A stretch of DNA of 64,000 nt, taken from Rhodocytophaga aerolata. Its GTDB lineage: Bacteria; Bacteroidota; Bacteroidia; Cytophagales; 172606-1. Below are positions 1-7,426 of the stretch, one piece after another. The stretch is taken from assembly GCF_030503435.1 (NCBI RefSeq), contig NZ_JAUKPO010000028.1, positions 28,250 to 92,249 on the forward strand. Reading direction: 5' to 3'. Numbering within the stretch: the first letter of the stretch is position 1; each line of letters begins with the position of its first letter. Both the position numbers and the translations under genes were made by a program. The notes beneath the pieces were generated by a model, which saw only the letters and a list, made by a program, of their open reading frames with translations, did no database searches and was not told the DNA's origin.

Positions 1-193
1 ACAACCCGGCAAAGTGATACTTTGTTAGCCCACGTTGCTGAATGAGCATTTGATCAGAGCTATTGACAATTATAATACTAAATGCCTGATGAAGGCTGCC
101 TTCGCGGTGGGCTTTCAGCTTGTCTTCATAGCCAATCACCTGCCCTTGTGGATCGAGGAGTATAACCTGGTTTCTTCTCTCTTTTGCTAACAT
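1..193 (-). CDS. idi: Isopentenyl-diphosphate delta-isomerase type 1, 5' part only (runs off left edge)
   Basis: Type 1 IDI interconverts isopentenyl and dimethylallyl diphosphate in isoprenoid synthesis and belongs to the Nudix superfamily. Only about 64 codons from an ATG at 193 are present; the gene continues past the left edge. The readable part contains VILLDPQGQVIG, KLKAH, LHQAFSIIIVN and LIQQRGLTKYH, which follow the conserved start of type 1 IDIs (lipid-substrate strand, 'KxxxHxxGxLHRAFS', 'LLQQRAxxKYH') in order and spacing. The catalytic Cys and Glu lie beyond the edge and cannot be checked. No Shine-Dalgarno is visible, as is usual in Bacteroidota. The hairpin at 252-288 separates it from what lies upstream. 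Confidence 0.85.
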   Translation of the reverse strand, partial: MLAKERRNQVILLDPQGQVIGYEDKLKAHREGSLHQAFSIIIVNSSDQMLIQQRGLTKYHFAGL

Positions 194-251
194 GGGGATA
201 ACTGTCAATATAATTATATACGTAATACTACATGCTCAGATCTATCCAAAC

Positions 252-288
252 AAAACCTATACTAGGCATTAAGCCTAGTATAGGTTTT
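252..288. terminator. Perfect 16-bp hairpin, terminator-like on both strands
   Basis: AAAACCTATACTAGGC at 252-267 is the exact reverse complement of 273-288, with a 5-nt loop. Both ends finish in A4/T4, so either strand would make a stem followed by a short U run. It lies 59 bp upstream of the idi start, so it would insulate idi from transcription of the decayed region to its right. Confidence 0.6.
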
Positions 289-821
289 ATCACTTGTTAA
301 GATATCAGTATAGTCCGCTCGAATTTATTCATAGGTTCAAAAATAGAGGAGTTATCATTAATTTCCCCCTTTATTTGATATATCAATTCAAATCAGTTCT
401 CTTCCAGCCCATACTTCTTTAAAGAAACTTAATCCCAATGATTGCTAGTGTTAGAAGGTTCCATAAAACTTTCAAAGGAAGTCAGCAGGTATCAACTTAT
501 TGCATCCGGGTATTTTCGTGCTCAAAACCTGGAAAGCTGCTGATGCCAAACCGGATAGTTGTGTAACCCTTGGCTATTGTTGTATTGAAGGCACCTACTA
601 GCAAACCAATCAAAGCAAGAATGCACAGCGGCCAGAATGTAGACCTTTTGCCAGCTGGTAGTGAGTAGGTGCTAGGGAAATTACTGGCAAAATAATCCAA
701 CTAAACGCCCGTCTTCAGCACAATCATACTTTCTTGTTTTGCACTACAAAATAGGCCTAAATTCCTCTCCTCATTGTCTTAATCCTAAAAGCTATGGATA
801 ATAGAATTTGCAGACAAAACC
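289..821. other. Stretch without a supported gene; possible gene remnant at 497-700
   Basis: No intact gene is supported here. On the reverse strand a frame opens at an ATG near 731, hits TAG after eight codons, and then stays open from 700 to 497. The open part has one hydrophobic segment (FWPLCILALIGLLVGAF) and ends in a charged tail. It has only a TTG start directly after the stop. I do not recognise the sequence. A remnant of a small membrane protein gene is possible, given the pseudogene next door, but chance is equally likely. Confidence 0.3.
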
Positions 822-1710
822 TTATTTCACAACTGGCTTCAGCCCGGATAAGGATAGGTCTGGTTTGCTGATTAAATATTCTGCCCTGGAGGGAATACCA
901 AACAAACTTCCCCATAAACGGTCGAAAGCAGCATCGGGCAGTAGTCAGCGCAGGAAAATGGCTAGCTTTGTGCTGGCAGGGGCTACATAGCGGGCTTTTG
1001 GTTTTGAAACGGTGGCGGCAGTTACAATCGCTTTTGCGACTACTTGTGGCTGAACGCCTCTTTTGGCATCTGTCTGTAGATAAAACCTGGCAGCCTGTTC
1101 GGCCATTGTCTGGTAAGGCCCATTGGCAGATACCTTGCATAAATGCGCTACGGCGATAGAAGCCCATTCGGTTTTGATAGATCTGGGTTCAATCAGCACT
1201 ACATCATACCAAAAGGCCTTAGTTCGTTACGCAGACAGTCGCTAAAACCTTCCAGGGCAAACTTTGTGGCCTGTTACCAGCTGCCCAGAAAGGACCATAC
1301 TTTTCCACCGATAGAGCCTACGTTAATAATCCTTCCGCTTCTTTGCGCTCGCATGGCAGGTAATACTTCTTTAATCATCTGGGCTAGTCCGAACAGCTTT
1401 ACTTCAAACTGCTGGCGGGCTTCTTCCAGGGGTACGTCTTCCATGGCACAATATAAGCCATATCCGGCATTATTTACCAGCACATCTACTTTTCCGGTTT
1501 GTGAAAGAACCCTGGAAACAAATTCACGGATACTGTTGGAATCACTTAAATCCAGGTAGAGTAGGTGTGCGCCCTCCCTGGCCAGGTCTTACATGGACTC
1601 CAGCCAGCGGGCAGCCGCAAATACCTGATAACCTTGCTTTAAAAGTGCCAGTACGTTTTCTTTCCCGATGCCACTGGAGGCATCGGGAACAATAGCTGCT
1701 AAACCAGAAT
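822..1710 (-). pseudogene. Short-chain dehydrogenase/reductase pseudogene
   Basis: The reverse strand encodes a recognisable classical SDR in pieces. From the N-terminus it shows DASSGIGKENVLALLKQGYQVFAA (cofactor region, with the usual TG before A replaced by PD), LVNNAGYG, the strand GRIINVGSIGGK, W-stop-QATKFALEGF (the catalytic YxxxK region with Tyr lost to a stop), IEPRSIKTEW and a C-terminal LLPDAAFDRLWGSLFG. Lesions are in-frame stops at 1589-1591, 1274-1276 and 945-947 and a one-base deletion near 1205. The natural end is the TAA at 822-824. Three stops plus a frameshift, one of them hitting the catalytic Tyr, make this a dead gene. The exact start is not clear. Confidence 0.9.
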
Positions 1711-1793
1711 AGAACTGAAAATATATGTCTCATATCAAATTGTGGTATTAAGTGAAACAATGGATGAATATTGAAAGGTTGTATGAAGAAGCA

Positions 1794-1838
1794 ATATTCG
1801 GTTACACATTTATTGCACAAAAATGTGTAACCGAATAT
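1794..1838. repeat. Perfect 18-bp inverted repeat with 9-nt spacer
   Basis: ATATTCGGTTACACATTT at 1794-1811 is exactly repeated in inverse at 1821-1838. Neither side is followed by a clear T run, so it is a poor terminator. It sits upstream of the SDR pseudogene and downstream of tRNA-Ser. An operator for a dimeric regulator, or a hairpin left by a mobile element, are both possible. Confidence 0.8.
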
Positions 1839-1886
1839 GTATTATAACTTTTGAAATTTCTTGAATTTTATGAAAACAATATAAAC

Positions 1887-1921
1887 AAAAACCCTCCAAA
1901 TCTTAGGATTTGAAGGGTTTT
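1887..1921 (-). terminator. Terminator of tRNA-Ser
   Basis: Reverse-strand reading gives AAAACCCTTCAAATC, a short loop, then GATTTGGAGGGTTTTTG: a long stem with one mismatch followed by five Ts. It begins about 23 bp after the tRNA 3' end, as expected for a single-gene tRNA unit. Confidence 0.8.
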
Positions 1922-1943
1922 GCATCGGATAAATGGAAGGAAG

Positions 1944-2028
1944 CAGAGGGAGAGGGATTCGAACCCCCGGACCTGTTACAGTCAACGGTTTTCAAGACCG
2001 CCGCATTCGACCGCTCTGCCATCCCTCT
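1944..2028 (-). tRNA. tRNA-Ser (anticodon TGA)
   Basis: The reverse strand folds as a class II tRNA: acceptor AGAGGGA pairs with TCCCTCT, the anticodon loop is CTTGAAA (TGA), a long variable arm follows, and the T loop is TTCGAAT. The discriminator is G, usual for serine. CCA is not encoded. A matched promoter lies 11 bp upstream and a terminator downstream, so it is a single-gene unit. Confidence 0.97.
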
Positions 2029-2038
2029 AAACAGATTG

Positions 2039-2070
2039 CAAATGTATAGGCTTACCTGCAATTTGCCAAA
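2039..2070 (-). promoter_or_regulatory. Bacteroidota-type promoter of tRNA-Ser
   Basis: On the reverse strand TTTG (2067-2070), a 20-bp spacer and TACATTTG (2039-2046) match the Bacteroidota housekeeping consensus TTTG-N19/20-TAnnTTTG exactly. The predicted start is near 2031, just before the tRNA 5' end at 2028. Confidence 0.85.
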
Positions 2071-2138
2071 TGTTATACTATAATTTTTATTCAGCTTACT
2101 TATACTTTAGCAGCCTTTCAGCCATCTTTAAGCTATTC

Positions 2139-3092
2139 TCAGGGTACTTTTACACGCTCCAGGGCATCTAAGGTAACTCCATATCTGGCCTCATCAATAC
2201 TGGCATTTATTTCAAAGCCCAGCAATAAAGTTAGCGAAAGTAAATATAACCAGATCATCAAGCCTATAAATGTGCCAATAGAGCCATATAATTTATTATA
2301 GGTGGCAAAATTGCTGATATAAAAAGAGAAGACATGCGTAATTACAATACAAAGGATAGCAGCCAATATAGAACCTACTGAAAAAAAACGCCATCGCCGG
2401 GAAACAGAAGGGGCTAAATGATAAATAAAGGATATAGCCGTAAAGAACACTAAAAATACTACAATGTATTGCAGAAAAGATATAGCGTAAAAACTGAGCG
2501 AATCTGTTAATATATGATATTCTATAAGCAGATTCAATACAATATTGCCTATAATCAGTAATAGGATGGCCATAACTAAAACAAACGCCAATAGAAAAGT
2601 GATACTGACCGCAATAAATCTCTTTTTTAAAAAGCTCCGTCTCTCGCCGGTCCGGTAACTCCGGTTAAACGCATTCATTAATGCGATTACCCCATTGGTC
2701 GCCACATATAGGGTTAAAATGAAACCGATAGATAACAAATTTCCTCTTGGCCTGCTTACAATATCTTCAATGGTGGCAGCGGCTTCCACATAAATACCTT
2801 TGGGAAGTACCTGGCCGAGTAGTAACATAATCTGTTTATCCAGGTTATCAATAGGTATATAGGGAATAAGTGTAAAAAGAAAAATAAGCGCAGGAAAAAC
2901 TGATAGAGTAAAATTAAACGCAACTGCATTGGCCCGGGCATCCAGTTCGTCTTTTTGGATTTTACGCATCAAAATTCTTAGCACCTTTGAAAGAGATGTC
3001 TTTCTATCATGGAGATAGATGTTATCGGATTTGTGCTTTAATTTCCGGTAAAGCTCCGATTGAAGAACCACTTTCTCTATGCGGTTATGCAT
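2139..3092 (-). CDS. YihY/BrkB-family inner-membrane protein
   Basis: A 317-residue protein of the YihY/BrkB (formerly 'RNase BN') family, integral membrane proteins of unknown transport or envelope role. It has a cytoplasmic N-terminus with basic residues and about six hydrophobic segments. The family signatures are ARANAVAFNFTLSVFPALIF in the first segment, YVATNGVIALMNAFNRSY in the middle and GSIGTFIGLMIWLYLLSLTLLLG near the end, followed by 'GFEINA'. Length is typical. The start ATG overlaps the last 8 bp of the upstream thioesterase gene (ATGCATAA), implying translational coupling. No catalytic function should be read from the old RNase name. Confidence 0.92.
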   Translation of the reverse strand: MHNRIEKVVLQSELYRKLKHKSDNIYLHDRKTSLSKVLRILMRKIQKDELDARANAVAFNFTLSVFPALIFLFTLIPYIPIDNLDKQIMLLLGQVLPKGIYVEAAATIEDIVSRPRGNLLSIGFILTLYVATNGVIALMNAFNRSYRTGERRSFLKKRFIAVSITFLLAFVLVMAILLLIIGNIVLNLLIEYHILTDSLSFYAISFLQYIVVFLVFFTAISFIYHLAPSVSRRWRFFSVGSILAAILCIVITHVFSFYISNFATYNKLYGSIGTFIGLMIWLYLLSLTLLLGFEINASIDEARYGVTLDALERVKVP

Positions 3093-3501
3093 ATGGTGTA
3101 AAGTAAGGATTCAGTTTAAGCAATAGAGGTTGTGGTGCCGGACAAGGTCTTTTTGTTTGACGGTTAATAAAAACCAACGTAGTATGTCCAGTTGTTAATA
3201 GTGTTTGCTGCTCATTATAAATTTCATAGTCAAACACCATCCGAACCTTTGGTAAGGTATGTACAGTCACTTTTACCGTTAGCAGGTCATCATATTGAGC
3301 AGGCTGCATATAACGGGTGTTGTATTCGAATACCGGCATCATGATCCCTGAAGCTTCCAGTTCTTTGTAACTGAATCCTAAGTTACGTAAACACTCCACA
3401 CGGGCAATTTCAAAGTAGCGGGCATAATTGCCATAATATACATATCCCATCTGGTCGGTATCTGCATAACATACTCGTATCTGAACATGATGTGTATACA
3501 T
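3085..3501 (-). CDS. YbgC/4HBT-type acyl-CoA thioesterase
   Basis: A hot-dog-fold thioesterase of about 138 residues, probably acting on acyl-CoA in the cytoplasm. The family pattern is clear near the N-terminus: VRVCYADTDQMGYVYYGNY-like, with the Asp of 'DxDxxGxVYYxNY' that YbgC-type enzymes use in catalysis, then EIARVE and a central sheet (VKVTVHTLPKVRMVFDYEIY). I chose the ATG at 3501 (MYTHHVQIR) because it puts the first strand at the usual place; an upstream GTG-type start would add a non-homologous stretch. It overlaps yihY by 8 bp and the two are likely one operon, perhaps with mltG upstream. The substrate is unknown. Confidence 0.92.
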   Translation of the reverse strand: MYTHHVQIRVCYADTDQMGYVYYGNYARYFEIARVECLRNLGFSYKELEASGIMMPVFEYNTRYMQPAQYDDLLTVKVTVHTLPKVRMVFDYEIYNEQQTLLTTGHTTLVFINRQTKRPCPAPQPLLLKLNPYFTPYA

Positions 3502-3585
3502 AACTAATATTTTGCCATTCCACAATCTATATCTTTAAGCTACGATTGTTGTTAAAACTGTGGAAGTTGTATTTGTATGAAAGTA

Positions 3586-4623
3586 TTACTTAATGTTCGC
3601 TGCGTTTAGGGCTTTCTGATAGAGCCGCGCATTCTTCAGGTGGTCACTGTAATTAACAGCAAAGTTGTGGTAACCTGAAAAATCTTCTTTTGCACACATA
3701 TAGATATAGTCATGCTTTTCATAATTCAATACCGCATTGAGGGATGAAATAGACGGCAGGTTAATAGGGCCAGGAGGCAATCCGGTATTTCTATACGTAT
3801 TGTAAGGGGAATCTACATCCATATGCACTTTTAAAATCCGTTTCAATCCGAAATTCCTTAAGCCAAATACTAAGGTTGGGTCTGCTTGCAAGGGCATTCC
3901 TGTCCGCAGACGGTTAATATACAAACCTGCCACTTTGGGTCTCTCATCGGCTTTTTGCGCTTGTTCAGCCTGTACAATAGATGCCAGGATGGATACTTGC
4001 ACGGGCGTAAAATTTAAGTCTTTTGCTTTTTGCAACCGTTCTTCTGTCCAGTAAGAAGTATACTCTTTGTACATCCGTTCCAGTAGTTTTTCTGCGGAAG
4101 TATTCCAATACATTTCATAGGTATTGGGCAGAAACATACACATAATAGTCGTGGTATCAAATCCGTAGCGGCTTACTACTTCTTTATCCGTAATCAGTTG
4201 ATTGAAAGTGGCTGAATCGGCTTCCAGATTACGGGTAAGCCTGCCGGCCAGTTCTTCTTTCAGCCGTATATTGTTAAACGTTAACTTCACAGGCGACTGC
4301 CTGCCTGCACGGAGCATTAACAAGGCATCCCGGTTACCCATATCCTTTTTAATCAGGTAGCGGCCAGGTTTTACTGTTTCCGGATAGTCGAGCATTTTAG
4401 CCAGTAACCTGAAAGACATAATGTCGTGCACAATGTCTTTCCGCTGAATAGAGTCTAGTACCGTTTCATACGTGGCTCCGGTTGGAATATATAAATACGT
4501 ATCCTGTTTATCTACCTGTAGATTGGGTGTTTTCACTACCTGATAGATATAAAAGGAAAAAGTAGCCAGAAGAATAGAGAACGTGATAATTACTCCGGCC
4601 AGTAACTTCTTTGATTTAAACAT
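3586..4623 (-). CDS. mltG: Endolytic murein transglycosylase MltG (YceG-like)
   Basis: MltG cleaves nascent peptidoglycan glycan strands in the periplasm and helps set glycan length. The 345-residue protein has a short cytoplasmic start, one N-terminal membrane anchor (LLAGVIITFSILLATFSFYIY), a LysM-like YceG lobe, and the catalytic part with ILASIVQAEQ (catalytic Glu), ADERPKVAGLYINRL, LQADPTLVFGL and the signature NTYRNTGLPPGPI. It ends with the conserved FSGYHNFAVNYSDH-like segment. Length fits the family. The upstream gap towards divergent tsaC contains a TAATTTTG box only a few bases before the ATG, but no good -33 box, so I do not call a promoter. Confidence 0.96.
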   Translation of the reverse strand: MFKSKKLLAGVIITFSILLATFSFYIYQVVKTPNLQVDKQDTYLYIPTGATYETVLDSIQRKDIVHDIMSFRLLAKMLDYPETVKPGRYLIKKDMGNRDALLMLRAGRQSPVKLTFNNIRLKEELAGRLTRNLEADSATFNQLITDKEVVSRYGFDTTTIMCMFLPNTYEMYWNTSAEKLLERMYKEYTSYWTEERLQKAKDLNFTPVQVSILASIVQAEQAQKADERPKVAGLYINRLRTGMPLQADPTLVFGLRNFGLKRILKVHMDVDSPYNTYRNTGLPPGPINLPSISSLNAVLNYEKHDYIYMCAKEDFSGYHNFAVNYSDHLKNARLYQKALNAANIK

Positions 4624-4860
4624 GAAACAAAATTACTAATTTGTCTGATATGCTGTGTAATGTGTCTGCACGTATTCGGCCAATATGTGTTGCAGTCTTA
4701 TGTAAATTTAATTCAACAGGTAGCAAAACTCTTGCATTTGCAGCTATTAGCTATATGAGTAACCCAACATACACAAAATTAGTATGTACCCTAGTTTATA
4801 TCCTGTAATCAGTTTAGTATATTTAATACATTCGCTCACCTTAAACCTCAACTTCCTGTT

Positions 4861-5487
4861 ATGTCAGCTACATTCCTGAAGATCTATCCTCAGAACCCTG
4901 AGATGAAAAAAATTATCCAGATAGCAAACATCCTGAAAAACGGAGGTGTAGGCATTTACCCAACTGATACGGTCTATGGGCTGGGGTGTGATATTCATAA
5001 CCAGAAAGCGGTAGAGAGAGTATGCCAGATTAAGGGGATCAAGCCTGAGAAAATTAACCTTTCATTTATCTGTTATGACTTAAGCCACCTTTCAGAGTAT
5101 GCTGTCGTAAGCACCCCCACATTCAAAATTATGAAAAAAGCTTTGCCTGGCCCTTTTACATTCATACTAAATGCCAGCAACAATGTACCCCGTATCTTGC
5201 ATACCCCTAAAAAAACAGTAGGTATCCGGGTGCCGGATAATTCCATTGCCCGGACCATTGTAAATGAACTTGGCAACCCCATTGTTACTACCTCTATTAA
5301 AGACGATGATGAGGTTATAGAATATTCTACTGATCCTGAACTGATCTTTGAAAAGTTTAAGAAACAAGTAGATTTTGTAATTGACGGAGGTTATGGCAAT
5401 AATGTAGCTTCTACTATTGTGGATTGCACCCAGGATGAATTTGTAGTAGTACGCCAGGGGCTAGGCGATATTAACCAATATTTGTAA
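4861..5487 (+). CDS. tsaC: L-threonylcarbamoyladenylate synthase (Sua5/YciO/YrdC family)
   Basis: Makes threonylcarbamoyl-AMP from threonine, bicarbonate and ATP, the first step of the t6A37 tRNA modification. The 208-residue single YrdC domain shows [13 protein letters not shown] near residue 34, [12 protein letters not shown] with the nucleotide-binding KxR-like region altered to [14 protein letters not shown], and VGIRVPDN followed by PIVTTSIK. It lacks the C-terminal Sua5 domain, so it is TsaC/YciO-length. YciO paralogues have a related sequence, and the KPEKIN variation leaves some doubt about which branch this is. It is divergent from mltG and convergent with the acyltransferase gene. 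Confidence 0.88.
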   Translation: MSATFLKIYPQNPEMKKIIQIANILKNGGVGIYPTDTVYGLGCDIHNQKAVERVCQIKGIKPEKINLSFICYDLSHLSEYAVVSTPTFKIMKKALPGPFTFILNASNNVPRILHTPKKTVGIRVPDNSIARTIVNELGNPIVTTSIKDDDEVIEYSTDPELIFEKFKKQVDFVIDGGYGNNVASTIVDCTQDEFVVVRQGLGDINQYL

Positions 5488-5568
5488 AGCAGCGAAAAAA
5501 GAAATAAGAACGCTAGACAGGACGAGTTATGTAGGTATGAATAGTAGATAGACAACAACAATAAGATT

Positions 5569-6444
5569 TTACTGCCCTTCATCTACTATAGTTTTTGCCC
5601 GTTTATGCTTCCACCGTTTATGTGACCACAGCCATTGAGCAGGGGATAGCTTGATGGCTTTTTCTACTTCCTGCACATACGCCTCTATAATAGAATGATC
5701 CAGATTACTGGTAACCGGCTCTACCTTTAATGGATGAGCATATACCTCATAATAACCCCTTCTAATTCTTCTCATGCCTACATAAAAAACCGGATAGCCA
5801 GTACGCTGGGCTATTTTTGCTGCCCCGGTAAAAAATGGAGTATCCTGATTTAAAAACTGGGTCCAGTAGGCGGTTTCAGGGGCCGGCATCTGATCGGCGA
5901 CCATGGCAATAATCCGGGTAATGGGTCTACGGCTCACTATCTCCCTAGGTAGTTTATTCATTGGTAGTGGATAAGAGCCAAAACGTGTCCGGATGGCAAG
6001 CATCAATCGTTCAGAGAATTGATTATGCAAGGGCTTGTATACTGCATCTACAGCAATATGTTTTTTAGCCAGATTAGCGGAAAATACCAGTTGCAACCAC
6101 TCCCAGTTAGCTTGATGCGAAGCCATCACAATAATAGATTGGTTATTGGTTAATTCTCTCATACATGCATCAAAGTTTAGTACATGTATCCGGCTATTCA
6201 ACTCCTGGTCAGATATGGTTAAGGCTTTTACTGTTTCTACAATTACATCTGTGAGGTTGCGGTAAAACTCTTTTGCTATAAGACCAATCTCTTCTGTGGA
6301 TTTTTCAGGAAAAGCATTTACAAGGTTTCTTTTGACTACTTCTCTCCTGTATTTTAACACATAGTACAAGACAAAAAACAAGCAATCGGAAAGGGCATAT
6401 AACACACGGAAGGGCAACCGGGATATACTGGTTATTAAAAACAT
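5569..6444 (-). CDS. Lysophospholipid/lipid A acyltransferase, LpxL/HtrB family
   Basis: A 291-residue inner-membrane acyltransferase of the LpxL/LpxM (HtrB/MsbB) family, which adds secondary acyl chains to lipid A from acyl-ACP. It has an N-terminal hydrophobic anchor (LPFRVLYALSDCLFFVLYYVL), the catalytic MASHQANWEW (HxxNWE form of the HX4D/E motif), and later ADQMPAP and FFTGAAKIAQRTGYPVFYVGMRR. I use the ATG at 6444; the frame is open to a TTG three codons earlier. It ends in a basic tail (HKRWKHKR). The acyl group and whether it acts on lipid A or another lipid cannot be told. Bacteroidota usually have a single such enzyme. Confidence 0.92.
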   Translation of the reverse strand: MFLITSISRLPFRVLYALSDCLFFVLYYVLKYRREVVKRNLVNAFPEKSTEEIGLIAKEFYRNLTDVIVETVKALTISDQELNSRIHVLNFDACMRELTNNQSIIVMASHQANWEWLQLVFSANLAKKHIAVDAVYKPLHNQFSERLMLAIRTRFGSYPLPMNKLPREIVSRRPITRIIAMVADQMPAPETAYWTQFLNQDTPFFTGAAKIAQRTGYPVFYVGMRRIRRGYYEVYAHPLKVEPVTSNLDHSIIEAYVQEVEKAIKLSPAQWLWSHKRWKHKRAKTIVDEGQ

Positions 6445-6615
6445 AGATATCAATTAGTAATATTTCAATATTCTTTTTACTCTAACAGGTCTGTTCCTCA
6501 GTCAAAGTACATTTCTTAGCAATTATTTTTTAGTCAATTTGCTAAATTCATTCTTTTTATTTTATTTATGGAACAAAGTTATTGAAAGGATATTTCCTCG
6601 GATTAAAAATTTGAT

Positions 6616-7248
6616 ATGCCTGCAAAGAGTGCAGTAGTAGAATTGCAGTACCTCCCTTGTTTAGAATACTTTGCGTGCTTATTAAAATATGATACGGTAT
6701 ATATTGAGGCACATGAACATTATCAGAAACAAAGTTACCGGAACCGGTGCCATATACTTACCGCTACTAAAGTAGCCATATTGTCAGTGCCCATAGTAAA
6801 AGGCAACAGTAAACAGCTGATTCGGGATGTGCAGATAGATTATACGCAGAAATGGCTAACAGATCACTGGCGTACTATTTATTCGGCATACGGCAAAGCG
6901 CCTTTTTTTGAGCACTATGCAGATTTTTTTGAAAGAGTTTATGTAAAAAAATATAAATATTTGTTTGATCTGAACCTGGATTTGCTGACAAATTGTCTAA
7001 GTTTACTTAAAGTAAATAAGAAAATAAATTTTACAGACAGTTATAAAAGCACGGAAGAAATTGCCGTAAAAGACTTCAGATCAGCCATTCATCCAAAATC
7101 AGGAGATAAAAATAGTAATTTATATACACCTGTAAGATATAGACAAAACTTTGGCAACAATTTTGTCTCTAACTTGAGTATCATCGATGTATTGTTTTGT
7201 GAAGGCCCCCGGTCGCTTGAAATAATCCGTCAATCTGTGATACTTTAA
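6616..7248 (+). CDS. WbqC-like family protein
   Basis: A 210-residue cytoplasmic protein resembling the WbqC-like family, members of which occur in polysaccharide gene clusters but also singly in Bacteroidota. The family traits are the opening strand (VELQYLPCLEYFACLLKYDTVYIEAHEHYQKQSYRNRCHI), with the characteristic 'YxxxQxxxxN/RI' block, then VPIVKG, IDYTQKWLTDHWRTIYSAYGKAPFFEHY. No neighbour is a polysaccharide gene except the acyltransferase on the other strand, so its role here is unknown. An A/T-rich hairpin (7260-7281) just after the stop could be a weak terminator. Confidence 0.85.
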   Translation: MPAKSAVVELQYLPCLEYFACLLKYDTVYIEAHEHYQKQSYRNRCHILTATKVAILSVPIVKGNSKQLIRDVQIDYTQKWLTDHWRTIYSAYGKAPFFEHYADFFERVYVKKYKYLFDLNLDLLTNCLSLLKVNKKINFTDSYKSTEEIAVKDFRSAIHPKSGDKNSNLYTPVRYRQNFGNNFVSNLSIIDVLFCEGPRSLEIIRQSVIL

Positions 7249-7259
7249 TTATTGATTTA

Positions 7260-7281
7260 CAAACAAATTTCTTTTTGTTTG
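7260..7281 (+). terminator. Weak terminator-like hairpin after the WbqC-like gene
   Basis: CAAACAAA (7260-7267) pairs with TTTGTTTG (7274-7281). The stem is A/T-rich and lacks a long T tail, so termination would be partial at best. Confidence 0.35.
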
Positions 7282-7333
7282 CGTTATTATTTTACTGCAA
7301 TCTTTTAAAATTTGTATTTATCACATAGTATTC

Positions 7334-7357
7334 GTATAGTTCAGTTGTAAACTATAC
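7334..7357. promoter_or_regulatory. 8-bp inverted repeat upstream of clpC, candidate operator
   Basis: GTATAGTT (7334-7341) and AACTATAC (7350-7357) are a perfect inverted repeat with an 8-nt spacer, 69 bp before the clpC ATG. It is not a CIRCE element (no GAGTGCTAA). A stress-regulator operator or a leader hairpin are both possible. Confidence 0.4.
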
Positions 7358-7426
7358 AAATAGTTATCCTTAACTTTATTTACATTAATTGAAAAATTCT
7401 CTCATTTATTATAATACTCCTGAAGT

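Noticed and set aside
497..700. Reverse-strand 67-codon frame with a hydrophobic stretch
   Set aside because: It only has a TTG start right after a TAG stop, no recognisable family and no supporting signals; noted only as a possible remnant.
757..1167. 136-codon reverse-strand frame across the SDR remnant
   Set aside because: It is an out-of-frame reading of the SDR pseudogene; the protein motifs lie in the other frame.
4628..4635. TAATTTTG box just upstream of mltG as a promoter
   Set aside because: No -33 element at the right distance, and the start site would fall within the start codon.
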